A DNA stretch of 64,000 nt from Heliocidaris erythrogramma (lineage: Eukaryota; Echinodermata; Echinoidea; Camarodonta; Echinometridae), in assembly GCA_025617745.1 (NCBI GenBank), contig CM046853.1, positions 62,009,024 to 62,073,023 of the forward strand, in the 5' to 3' direction. This document shows, piece after piece, positions 46,010-56,812 of this stretch. Within the stretch, counting starts at the first letter, position 1. The number at the start of each line of letters is the position of its first letter. Below the pieces are notes generated by a model. The model did no database searches and was not told where the DNA came from. It saw only the letters and a program-made list of their open reading frames with translations. Both the position numbers and the translations under genes were made by a program.

Positions 46010-46622
46010 TTAAAGGCCAAGTCCACCCTAACAAAAAGTTGATTTGAATAAATAGAGAAAAATCCAACAAGCATAACACTGAAAATTTCATCAAAAAAGG
46101 GTGTAAAATGAGAAAGTTTTATGGTATTTTAAGGTTTCGCTTAATTTCGCAAAACAGTTGTATGCACATCCTGCTCAGTATGCAAATGAGGGAACCAGTG
46201 ACGTCACCCACTCACTATTTCTTTTGTATTTTATTAAATGAAATACGAAATATTTTAATTTTTCCTTGTTATCATGTGAAACAATGTTTGATTCCTCGCT
46301 GAACATGTGTAATTGCCATTGTTGCAACTTATACACAATTCAATGAGAGCTTCCTAATTGTGAAATCTGCAGAAATTAAAATATTCTATATTTCGCGTAA
46401 TAAAATACAAAAGAAACAGTGAGTGGGTGACGTCACTGGTTCCCTCATTTCCATACTGAGCAGGATGTGCATATAACTGTTTTGCGAAATTAAGCGAAAC
46501 TTTAAAATACCATAACTTTCTTATTTTACATCCTATTTTGATGAAATTTTCAGTGTTATGCTTGTTTGATTTTTCTATATTTATTCGAATCAACTTTTTG
46601 TTAGGGTGGACTTGGCCTTTAA
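46010..46622. mobile_element. TTAA-flanked near-perfect palindrome, 613 bp
   Basis: TTAA at 46,010-46,013 and 46,619-46,622. The arms read AAAGGCCAAGTCCACCCTAA inwards from both ends and remain complementary for about 200 bp (including GTGACGTCACCCACTCACT on one side and its complement on the other). A MITE of the AGTCCACCC family, capable of a long hairpin. No protein. Confidence 0.85.
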
Positions 46623-47797
46623 ACATGGCCAATGTAGATAAAAAACAATGATTTTGAACCTCTCAATATGTTGCCAATTTAAGGATTTCAAGCTTATTTT
46701 CAAATTTCCTGGCAATAAACACAAGATGGTCGTGCCAATATTGAAATAGTTATGCGCATATTTTTTTTTTTGCTCTTTCTACTTATGCATCTGGTATATT
46801 TTTTACAGCTCTGAATCAAATGTTATTGAGCTAATTAAACCACAAAATGTGATAAATTGTCTTGAAAGTTCATATAGACGTTTAGATTTTCGTTTATTAA
46901 GAGAAAACTTATATGGATTGAACTGAATGAGCAATGTTATTTTCCGTGCACACATGTGAGTGATAGATCCAGTTGATCCCATACCTGATCATTCCCAGGG
47001 TATTGCAGGTCTGAAAATAGATAACATATTTCTACAAAGAAACGTATACTTTGATCTCTGCACATGCTGTGATTCGCAAAGAAATTATCATTTATTACTA
47101 GATCATGTAGACGGTGAAAGTTCAAAACATTAAAGTAAGATTTAAGGAGGTTTTTCTTTCATTCATTTTCTTTTATATAATCAATTCCAAGTGAACCGAA
47201 TTTGAACAAAGCGTACGAAATCCCAAAAGTATCATTGAATAAGGTACCGACCCCCTCAATCATACGAGTGGAGAACAGAATGGGAAAAGAACAATATAAA
47301 TATCGATGTATAGATGTATGGATACAATTACAATCGAATCATTTAACAAGAAAATCACGAAATTTTCATTATTGGTTGGAGATACAAGACTGTATCTGTG
47401 AATAGAATTAACCGTAATACAAGAAGATGTGTGACCCTAACTTTTGGCGGATGTCATGGATATCATCACCTAACAAGCTACACGCACACAAAATTTGAAA
47501 GTAATGATGTCTTCAGTAGTTCCTTGTGGGCTTGAAGCTTTTAACAGAGAGCCGCGACAAATAAGATCGAGATTACTTTTCCACCCCCTCCCCCAAGGGG
47601 CCATCGATTTAGATATGCATCGACTCTCCTCTATGGCTACAACATGATAAATAAACGGGTCTTGAAAATGTACAAAAACTACAAAATATGCCAACAAGGC
47701 AAATTCTATTTTCGAAAAGTAAAAGTAAACAAACAAAATCCACAATCCCACACAGTCCACACCCCCACATTTGAATAGAAAAGAATATTAATTCTAC
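46623..47797. other. Non-coding between V1 and V2
   Basis: Inspected on the - strand for UGT exon 2-4 motifs belonging to V2 and none found. No other gene or element recognised. Confidence 0.55.
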
Positions 47798-48676
47798 CTT
47801 GTCTAATGTATCAGCGGGTTGAATAGTTAAACCACCAACTGGAATTACATTTGGTGACAATGGAATCGGAAAATCGGAGGAAAAGTCAATGTTGAGTAGA
47901 TAAAGGTCATACTTTTCCATCTCATACATAGGATGAAGGTCACGGTTCAGGCCCAGACTTCTTCCCATTTGTTTGTACAGAGGAAATGACGTCTGTTCCC
48001 CTATTATAGAAAACATGAAGGATTGCATCAGGTTCATGGTCCTTTGACGCAATGTCATTCTGCTGGAGAAACCAGTGCCACTTTCAGGCTGGTAGGCGAA
48101 GTTGACGGGTGAACCTGCCAATCGGAGATATCCACTCCATGGAGGTGTAGCAGATATGGCGACCATCGTTCGATGTCGTGAAGATTTCATAGTTTCTTCC
48201 AGAACGGCTCGAATGTAAGGTGCACATGGCCACGCAATATCCCCAACAATGACATCGTTTTTCTCAAGCCTTTGCATTAAGTCCTTATTGGTGAGGAGTG
48301 ATTCGCAATCATCCACCATTCTTTGGGTTACCAATTTTACGAGCTCAAAGAATTGCGCATTGCTTTCTTTGAAGGCAAACGTGCTGGCGTTGTAGAAAAT
48401 TTCACGAACTACTTCTATGGGTATGGCGTGGTCGAAGACTTCAAAAGAAAGATTGGAGAACCTTGGATCTTTAATCCGATTTTCGTTAGCGTTGCTGATC
48501 AGCATGGTAATATCATGACCCCTCCTTGCAAGAACATTCGCGATAGATGCCGAAGCTAAGAAATGACTCCCTTCTCCATAAATGGCAGAAAATAATATTT
48601 TCGCTGGAGCAGCCTCGCGGGGCACAGTCGTAAAAACCGCGAGAACAAAACTGACAAGCTTTAGGAGTTGAGCCAT
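47798..48676 (-). CDS. UGT first exon V2 (acceptor-binding half)
   Basis: 293 codons from ATG at 48,676 to donor GACAAG|GTAGAA, phase 0. A signal peptide (about 1-22) leads to KILFSAIYGEGSHFLASASI with His38. DVIVGDIAWPC carries the second catalytic-type residue. PWSGYLRLAG, NFAYQPESGTGFSSRM and SPNVIPVGGLTIQP follow as in V1. Reading through the donor adds a meaningless tail and a distant stop, so the junction, not the open frame, sets the end. There is no exon 2 before V1, 3.6 kb downstream, so it most likely uses the shared set. A TATA-like word lies ~155 bp upstream of the ATG. Confidence 0.9.
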
Positions 48677-48828
48677 GATAACAAGTTTTGAATGCTTCTA
48701 TATGCGGCAAATCTGAAGAACGTGCAACATATAACGAGTTATCCTATCGCTATCCAAGTCAATATGTTCATTGTGAAATTGCAAATGCGTTTTCAACAGA
48801 GGATTTTGTTTGCCCTGGGTCACAGGCC

Positions 48829-48836
48829 ATATATAG
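48829..48836 (-). promoter_or_regulatory. TATA-like box upstream of V2
   Basis: On the - strand GACTATATATGGCC, about 155 bp before the V2 ATG. It would imply a 5' UTR of ~120 nt. Suggests V2 has its own promoter, but is position-based only. Confidence 0.35.
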
Positions 48837-49250
48837 TCATCGAATTCGAAAGGCTTTGTCATAATGTAAACAAGGACTCACATACAGTACTTTGAATTAC
48901 TGATAGATTGCTTTTCACCTTGCGTTGTCCTTGTTTAATTAATGGCCCCCAAAATAAGGTAGATGAATTACAATCTTTCAAAAGATCATAGGCAGCTTTA
49001 ATATTTCTATATCAGAATAATATCTCACTAAACCCATTCTCCCAAGCTGAAAGTGTCATAAAACAATACGGATATTTTTATACACAGGGAATATTCACTA
49101 GAACAAGGGTTAAAATCATTAGGTTTAACGTTACACTTAGCTTTCATAATTATGAATCATCGGATCATAGTTTAGGAGCCAGGGGTGTGCGTTTAAGGTG
49201 TCATAGGAGTATTGTGACTTAGGATATAGAGGGTAAAGCCCTTAACTTAC

Positions 49251-50135
49251 CTTCTCCAAGGGGACAGCGGGTCTGGTTGTAAGTCCTCCCACCGGTATCA
49301 TATTTGGTACCATAGGCACCGAAAAATCAGAGGAGAAGTGAATATTACTAAGATACAGATCAAAATCTGTAAAGCCATAAAATGGGTTGACGATGTTCTC
49401 GAGACCAACATCCTTTTCCATCTTTCTAAATGATGATAACAGAGTTAAAGCAATTGAAAAATGTATTGTGGCAGACCGAGCCAGGTTGCTCAACCTCTGG
49501 AAGAAGTTCATTCGGTTCGTATAGCCGGTCATTTGTTCCGGCATGTAGGCATAATTGAAAGAAGACCCTGTGGCCATCATGAACCCGCTCCATATTGTCG
49601 TTGGAGAGTTCGCTATCATCCTCAAATCCTTTGGAGTTTCTCTGTCTCTTTGGAGAGCAGCCCTTATGTAGACACCGCATGGCCAGGATATATCCATGAG
49701 CATGGCATCCATTGCTTCCAACTTACGCATGAGTACTCGGTCTGTTATCACAATCTTACAGTTCTCTGCAGTCGTCTCCATCATCAATCGCAGCATCTTG
49801 TTGAACTGGTCACTGGCTCCTTGAAAGGCCACCGTACCGGCAGCATTCATCATCTCACGAACCGTCTCTACAGGCAACGAATGGTTGAATATTTCAAAGG
49901 AGAAGTTGGCATACTTCGGATCCTTGGCACGATGGTCATACGCATTGCTTATAAGAAACGTAACATCATGACCTCGCTTCACCAGACTTTCTCCTATTGC
50001 CGATGCTGCCAAGAAATGACTACCCTCTCCATATATGGGAGATATCAGAATTTTTGCCCCGTTACCTCGTTCAAGATGTAGAGTTAGGTCAAAAGCTAAC
50101 ACGACGAACAAAACAAATATTCTGGAATGCATCAT
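49251..50135 (-). CDS. UGT first exon V3 (acceptor-binding half)
   Basis: 295 codons from ATG at 50,135 (a second Met follows immediately) to donor GAGAAG|GTAAGT, a near-consensus donor, phase 0. The signal peptide (about 1-26) is followed by KILISPIYGEGSHFLAASAI with His40, DAMLMDISWPC, TIWSGFMMATGSSFNYAYMP and VPNMIPVGGLTTRP. Only 575 bp separate its donor from the V2 ATG, far too little for exons 2-4, and none of their motifs are there. This is the strongest single indication that V3 must splice over V2 and V1 to the shared exons. Confidence 0.92.
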
Positions 50136-51370
50136 ATTTATGATAGCTAGCCTGGTATCAGAAATATAACTATTTATTTACGTCTGGGGGACCAAACCAG
50201 GACCACTACAAGGGTCCGTCGAAATCAATTTGGAGGCAAAGACAGAAAGCTGATCGTACTAATGACAGTATACCGCTAGACCAACTCACTTCTCCCTGCT
50301 TACCTAAAGACAATGCAAGTCGATCCATAAACAGTAACGTTCAATGGTAAGCATGTAATGGAGTACTGCATTACTGTAAAGGATTGTTATTACACGTGCT
50401 ACATTGCATTTGGAGTCAGGCCCGGTCTTGTTACGGACGAAGTCTATTATGCCATTTGGTCAAAGGTCAGTTAGCTCGTGAAGTATTGCGCCACCTATTG
50501 AAACTTTGTTTGCACTCTATGATAGCATTTTATCGCTTCAGAGGGATAAGGATAGGAATTGTAAAAAAAAAAAAATGACGGACTCTAAAGAAATATTAAT
50601 CGAACAATGACCTCATAAAAACCGTTCAGTATATAAATTAACGCGATGACATAATACCAATCTAAAGATTAAATGGATTAGCTAGGAGATAACTAAAAGT
50701 TAAGTCCAAATTGAATATTAACTATGTCCCATGCAAGAACGGGGTATAGTCGAAAACTAGATATTTATATATCTGACAACATAGGTATCATTTACTTGAT
50801 GGCCATAATATTCAAGTTTCATTAATATGCTATCAACCAATTAACACATCAATGGGTGTAAACGTAGATTTGTTACATATGGATATTAGACTTAGACTTG
50901 GTGAAATATTTTTCAGTGAATGAAATATGTACATGTATATGGAAGTACATTGTATTTCCTAACTGCATTTACAAACGTGATAATAAAAAAAAACATAGAA
51001 TAAATAAAACGTGAATATAAAACATGACGGAAGGAAGAGGGACAATTTTCTATTCAACAGTAACGATAACTATTTCACAAATGATTTTAATAACTTTTAG
51101 CATAGCTACGAGTGGGGCACGTATCACCCCCCCCCCCCCCCCCCCCCATGGCAAAGAAAAGATATGAGAAGGAAATAAAGGGCAAAGAGGTAGGCATCGT
51201 GAAAAGAAACTGATACGATGCCTCCCACAGTCCCCTCACTCGATGGTATGGTATATATACCGTTGCCACCCCACCCCCTCCCCATCATGTGCACCACCAC
51301 CATGACACCTGTATACCCTCTTCTTAATGTCATTTCCCTAGATGGTAAAATCCTTATCGAATTGCCTCTG
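50136..51370. other. Upstream flank of V3
   Basis: Presumed V3 promoter then non-coding DNA. A long poly-C tract occurs at about 51,127-51,147. The Gly-rich and Pro-rich frames across it are artefacts. No gene. Confidence 0.45.
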
Positions 51371-51960
51371 ATCTGATATAAAATTTCATTCTTTTACGAT
51401 CTGGTAGATGTTGACTGAATGAAGTGATTTTGAATCTGATTTTTAAAAATTCAGACTGAGGATGGAATATGCGACTCCGGAACATGTACCATTCTTGTGT
51501 TCTTCGTTGTTTTGTTTTAAAACTGTTATGTCTTTTTGGATAAACTGAATGATCAACGCCTATTCACTCGTAGTTATGTTAAGTTCAATGAATGAGGGGG
51601 TGTCGACAAAAATTTTTTTCGCCAGACCTTCAAAATTCGCTCAGTGGGGGGGGGGGGGGGGGGGGGGGTATGGGGGTCCAGTTTCCATCCATAATTCCCT
51701 GACAAGCAAAAAAAAAAACACCCTTTTTTCGGCCGGGGGGGGGGGCACGTGCCCCCTGTGCCCCCTGGATCCGCCACTGGTAGACCTATAGGTTAAACTC
51801 ACTTATTCCGTTAATAACATTGTAAAGCGCATTTGAACATATATATGAAAAATGCGATATTTAAATACATGATTATTATTATTAATTTTATTATCAATTC
51901 ACAATCATTTCTATAGTATTGTGTCCATTTTCTAGAGGTGGCTGTAAGACCACCATAACG
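51371..51960. repeat. Duplicated segment B, copy 1 (source copy)
   Basis: About 590 bp nearly identical to 55,031-55,618. It includes a poly-G tract (about 51,643-51,668), the GGATCCGCCAC element end and the last ~50 bp of the broken UGT first exon. Because that exon continues past 51,960 only here, this copy is taken as the source. Confidence 0.85.
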
Positions 51961-52345
51961 TTTGGTGTCAATGGGTAGCTGAAAACCAGAATAACTACGA
52001 GTAGCGCGAAATGGAGGAAGCCCAAATCTGTTACAAATTTTCGAATATCGAGGATCAATTGTGAATACCGCTAGGAGATGCAAAACTGTAGATGAACCAA
52101 TATATTTAAGTATCTGGGCAAAATTCATCTTACTAGGGAGACCTGTTGCAATTTCTGCTTGGTATGCATAGTTGAATGACGAGCCTGATGCTGACAGAAA
52201 ACCACTCCAAGGATGCGTTAGTGACATTGTAATCATGGCGACCGTTTGAGTCGAGTTTCTACTTCTCTTTAAAAATTCTCTTATCAAAATACCACAGGGC
52301 CAAGATATATTTAACAACATTACATCCATATGTTGTAAACTTGAT
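51911..52345 (-). pseudogene. UGT first exon V4, 3' part (broken)
   Basis: Reads MDVMLLNISWPCGILIREFL, PWSGFLSASGSSFNYAYQAE and GLPSKMNFAQ, clearly UGT first-exon sequence closest to V5 and V6. It then loses ~50 bp in the segment that should read DFDLYLTNINF, and a smaller gap destroys PNVIPVGGL (only YGGLTATS remains). The donor region is deleted, so it cannot splice to exon 2. The 5' side ends near 52,345 at an unrelated ~1.4-kb insert; the N-terminal part continues beyond it at 53,737. Confidence 0.85.
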
Positions 52346-53736
52346 ATGAGTTTTTAGGAAAAAAGGTTGTGAGATATGAATTTGGTAAGTGCATGTGAAT
52401 GAAATATAGGTATGAAGAATTAAACTAAGATTAAAACTACATTAGGCTACGATTTATTTTTGATGCCGACAATAGAATAAAAAGTCCATACCAAAAGTAA
52501 TTCCCTTTTCCCTTTTTTTTTTATTATAAAGAATATAGCTCTGCAATCTTGACAACGCAGTGTCGGTGATGGTGATAAAGAAATATTGCAAAAATGGAAT
52601 ACGAGAAATGAATAATAAATGAATTGACATGTCAATAGATTCAACTGTTACATAGAAAACAGAAAATGATACTAGACATAAAATTTAGAAGTCCGAAAAA
52701 AGATTGCTGCTGTTAATTTAGAATTCAGAGTTGAATTAAAGTTCAAAGTCTATAAATATGGTAGCTGGCTGTAACTTACGAGTCTGCATGATCTCGCTAT
52801 GCCAGTCGTAAATGAAGAATAATGAAGGGCGCTCGACGACGAGTGTCGGAGACGAAAGGGGCTCGCGAGATGATCGCTCGGAGACTTGATGTAAAGACCG
52901 CTGGTTCGGGACTGAAGAGTCGCAGGTCCATGATGGATAAATAGATGAATTGCTGCTGGTCCGCGGGACGGTGAGTTGCCCGAAGATGGACTGAGAGATG
53001 AGACGTGACGAAGCAGTGAGTCGTTCGCCGTCGATGAAAAATAGCATGAGTTCAGAAAAGACGTGACGAAGCGGTGAGTCGTTCGTCGTCGAAGAACAAA
53101 ACATGCTGATGATGAGGAGCTTGTATCTAGCTACGGCCACCAAACGGAATCAGTCTTGAAGGTAGACTGAAAACTACTGCCGAAGGTACCGCAACCAGAG
53201 AAGCTTGAGAAGATTAAGTGAGAATATGACTCGACCAGAAGATGACGGGAGACGATGCCTCGACCGTAGAAAAACTGGGAGATGAGAAGAAAGTTGAATT
53301 GAAGACTCGACCACGAAATGAAGGGGAGAAAATTGATGACTCTACCGCGATGAAATGGGAGGTGATGCCTCGACCGTAGTTGTTGCGGGAGTTGAGAAGA
53401 AAGTTGAAGACTCGACCAAATGTTGGATGGGAGATGATGCCTCGACCGTAGTTGGTGCGGGAGTGATAAGAAAGTTGAGTTGAGGCGATCGCGTAAAATT
53501 AGACGCGCTATACACAAGATTAATGATTGGTCAAAATTACCAAAACAAGAAAAACATGAATAAACATAGGCTTGTCTAGACATGACGTAATGGAAAATTA
53601 CGGTAGGTTCAAAGACAAGTTCAAACTGGTTCTGAAAAGTGAAGAAAAGTGAACTTGCATTAAAAACAAAAATGGAAGCCATTTTGGATATTTTTGTGAA
53701 GTACATAATTATACATGTACATTAACGTAAGTCGCT
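52346..53736. mobile_element. ~1.4-kb insertion splitting first exon V4
   Basis: Separates the two halves of the dead exon. It contains tandem units: a CTCGACCGTAG-based repeat at 53,254, 53,364 and 53,436, and a ~53-bp unit with GACGTGACGAAGC(A/G)GTGAGTCGT at about 53,005 and 53,062. A 191-codon - strand frame (53,131-53,706) runs through the tandem units. Its repeated SRHHLP segments reflect the DNA repeat, and I recognise no domain. No terminal repeats or target duplication were identified, so the class is unknown. Confidence 0.5.
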
Positions 53737-54107
53737 ACAAGTTCATTATTGGAAATCAGATATTCACAATTCGATTAGCTTTGGAAACTGCTGATCCTGT
53801 TTAACGAACGCGAGTTTGTTCAAGGTTTGAAACATCTCGCGCACTTCATCGTCAGGTACTGGATGATATAAAACTTGGTAAGAAAAGTTGGAGAACTTCG
53901 GGTTTTTTGCTCGATGTTCGTAGTAAGCGCTACTGATCAATGACCGCGTGCAACCAGACTCCGACCAATGGCTGCTGAAGCTAAGAAATGGCTACCCTCA
54001 CCGTACAGGTCAGAAACGAAAATGTTAGCAGCTTCAATTGTGCAAGAGTTTGGGTAGAAAGTTATGAAACTTCCCAAAAGTATAATGAGATGGCTGAAAG
54101 ATGCCAT
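53737..54107 (-). pseudogene. UGT first exon V4, 5' part (frameshifted)
   Basis: From ATG at 54,107 it encodes a signal peptide then ANIFVSDLYGEGSHFLASAA and SLVARGH. At about 53,940 a ~14-bp deletion removes the VTFLI-equivalent text and shifts the frame into an immediate stop. In another frame the similarity resumes (NPKFSNFSYQV, EVREMF) up to about 53,740. With the 3' part it is a complete but dead first exon, nearest to V6 in sequence. Confidence 0.85.
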
Positions 54108-54763
54108 TTCGAATCGGTACCAATATTACCTCGAAGTGTGAGCACCACGTGAATGTAACAGTTATCTAATACTTAGACGGTTGTACAAATTTAGTGTTAC
54201 ATAACACAAATCAAATAAATTTATCTCAAATGGGTACATACAATCAAACAAATGGCAAACAGAAATAAAGACAGATTTAAAGATGCATTTCTCAATATAC
54301 CGGTCTGCAGATGAAACTAGATGCTTGTCTTCATCACGATGGTTTGCTAACGACTCTACGCTGATTGCCGGAGACCTGCCCGCTAACAGCAAAGAATTAA
54401 TATGTTGCGTTTTTATATTTCAACCCAATTACTCGTAACAGCTGAAGCAGCATTTCGCAGTTGTTTCACATTAAGACTTTTGTGCGTTCCTTTCTCTTCT
54501 TTTGAACTTTTTTTTTTTAGTTAACTTCCATTCCGTATTCTTTGATTTGCTACTTAGTCCTCTGAACTGCATCACTTTATGTTTTTTTTTTCCTAAATGC
54601 AATTCTACTCGCTTCATAATATAATATATAAAACTGTGTTCACCATAATTCGAAAAAGTATGTACTTGTATATATTTTACAACTAATCATGTATATGCTA
54701 TTATCATTAAGATGTTGTACGGTGATTTAAAAAAAACAAGAACAATTTCCCATTTGATTCCCG
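54108..54763. other. Non-coding flank upstream of V4
   Basis: AT-rich DNA with no gene or element recognised apart from T-tracts. Confidence 0.4.
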
Positions 54764-55030
54764 ATCGAATATGTATGATTAAAATAAAATATGGTATCAC
54801 GCCCCTGCTGTCAGTTCGGTGGTCAAAACAGAACGATATTGTGTATCATTTAATATTATACTTAGTACTCTTCATGTGGATTTTAGGTACAGTTGAAAGT
54901 TGAGAAGGGCATAGTGTTATTCTGTCATTTTAACATTTATTTCTTGTTTCCAATGATGGGTTCACAGAGGAAAATATAATTTTGATATAAATGGAAATGT
55001 TATGATTATTTTTTTTTTTTTGGGGGGGTG
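54764..55030. repeat. Duplicated segment A, copy 1
   Basis: 267 bp starting ATCGAATATGTATGATTAAA and ending in a T-tract/G-tract (TTTGGGGGGGTG). An almost identical direct copy lies at 55,619-55,885, with segment B between the two. Confidence 0.9.
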
Positions 55031-55618
55031 ATCTGATATAAAATTTCATTCTTTTACGATCTGGTAGATGTTGACTGAATGAAGTGATTTTGAATCTAAT
55101 TTTTAAAAATTCAGACTGAGGATGGAATATGCGACTCCGGAACATGTACCATTCTTGTGTTCTTCGTTGTTTTGTTTTAAAACTGTTATCATGTCTTTTT
55201 GGATAAACTGAATGATCAACGCCTATTCACTCGTAGTTATGTTAAGTTCAATGAATGAGGGGGTGTCGACAAAAATTTTTTTCGCCAGACCTTCAAAATT
55301 CGCTCAGTGGGGGGGGGGGGGGGGGGGGGTATGGGGGTCCAGTTTCCATCCATAATTCCCTGACAAGCAAAAAAAAAACACCTTTTTTTGGCCGGGGGGG
55401 GGGGCACGTGCCCCTGTGCCCCCTGGATCCGCCACTGGTAGACCTATAGGTTAAACTCACTTATTCCGTTAATAACATTGTAAAGCGCATTTGAACATAT
55501 ATATGAAAAATGCGATATTTAAATACATGATTATTATTATTAATTTTATTATCAATTCACAATCATTTCTATTGTATTGTGTCCATTTTCTAGAGGTGGC
55601 TGTAAGACCACCATAACG
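55031..55618. repeat. Duplicated segment B, copy 2 (inserted)
   Basis: 588 bp copied from 51,371-51,960, including the poly-G tract and the terminal scrap of UGT first exon V4 (GTGGCTGTAAGACCACCATA). That scrap is only ~50 bp and is not a separate exon. Confidence 0.85.
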
Positions 55619-55885
55619 ATCGAATATGTATGATTAAAATAAAATATGGTATCACGCCCCTGCTGTCAGTTCGGTGGTCAAAACAGAACGATATTGTGTA
55701 TCATTTAATATTATACTTAGTACTCTTCATGTGGATTTTAGGTACAGTTGAAAGTTGAGAAGGGCATAGTGTTATTCTGTCATTTTAACATTTATTTCTT
55801 GTTTCCAATGATGGGTTCACAGAGGAAAATATAATTTTGATATAAATGGAAATGTTATGATTATTTTTTTTTTTTTGGGGGGGTG
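55619..55885. repeat. Duplicated segment A, copy 2
   Basis: Direct repeat of 54,764-55,030. The sequence after it (TAGCTCTTTTGGAAATC) is the likely original right neighbour of segment A. Confidence 0.9.
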
Positions 55886-56129
55886 TAGCTCTTTTGGAAA
55901 TCACATTAAGTCGTACATTTGAGTCGTGTTCTTCGCAAGTATTAAAACCACTTATCTATTCTTGAGACTGTTTTAACTTTCTTAACGCATTTTTTTTCTA
56001 ACTTCACTGATCGGTATCTCTGTTTATTTTGATAGTACCAAAATGTGATATTAGGGCGCAAAATTATTAATACCATTACCACACTTCAGCAAAGAATTAT
56101 GAAATTATCCATTAAAGATAGGATCCTAC

Positions 56130-56680
56130 CTTTTCCAGAGGAGCTGGAAGAACCACTGATAGACCGCCTACAGGAATGACATTTGGGGCCAATTGATAGC
56201 TGGATTCCGACGCAAAATTTATATTTGTCAGATAAAGGTCAAAATCATAATAGCCACGAATTAAATGTACTGGAGGAAGTTCAAGTCTTTTTACTATTTC
56301 AGAATACGGAGTACACAAAAAGATTTCTGCTACAGCATGGACAAATGTGGAATGAGCAATCTTCTGAAGTCTCTGCGTAAAAGTCATTTTGTTGGGGAGA
56401 CCTGTTGTACCTTCTGCTTGGTATGCATAGTTGAATGACGAGTCTGATACCTGGAGAAAACCACTCCAAGGAGGTGTTGGTGAGATTGCAATCATGGTGA
56501 CAGAGGTTCCATTTCTTCTTAAAATCTCCCTGATCAAGAGACCACAAGGCCAAGATATATCTAACATCATTACGTCGATATCTTCTAATCTTGATTCAAA
56601 TTGTTGATCTGAAAGCAGATATTCACAATCATCAGCCATACGTCTTATTATACGTCCATATGTCAACTTCTCTTTACCCC
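56130..56680 (-). pseudogene. UGT first exon V5, 5'-truncated
   Basis: The open frame covers the second part of a UGT first exon: RRMADDCEYLLSDQQF, DVMMLDISWPCGLLIREILR, PWSGFLQVSDSSFNYAYQAE, GLPNKMTFTQRLQ and APNVIPVGGLSVVLP, ending phase 0 at donor GAAAAG|GTAGGA. The donor looks usable. The signal peptide and the GEGSHF catalytic-His segment (about 120 residues) are missing: similarity stops at a poly-C/poly-G tract at about 56,680, and no N-terminal part was found further upstream. Without signal peptide and catalytic His it cannot make an active enzyme. Confidence 0.85.
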
Positions 56681-56812
56681 CCCCCCCCCCCCCCACCCCT
56701 CTCTCTATTTATTTCTGTCTCATGAGCACACTAACCATGCTAACACGCAACAAGGCTTTTTTAACGAAAGTATTAAGCAATTAATCATGAAAAGTTCTCT
56801 CAGGATCTTTTC

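Noticed and set aside
49461..50081. 206-residue + strand frame
   Set aside because: Lies exactly opposite UGT first exon V3, which has signal peptide, catalytic residues and donor; the + frame has no domain.
53131..53706. 191-residue - strand frame as a candidate gene
   Set aside because: Runs through tandem DNA units inside an insertion; repeated SRHHLP peptide follows the DNA repeat, and no domain or start context supports it.
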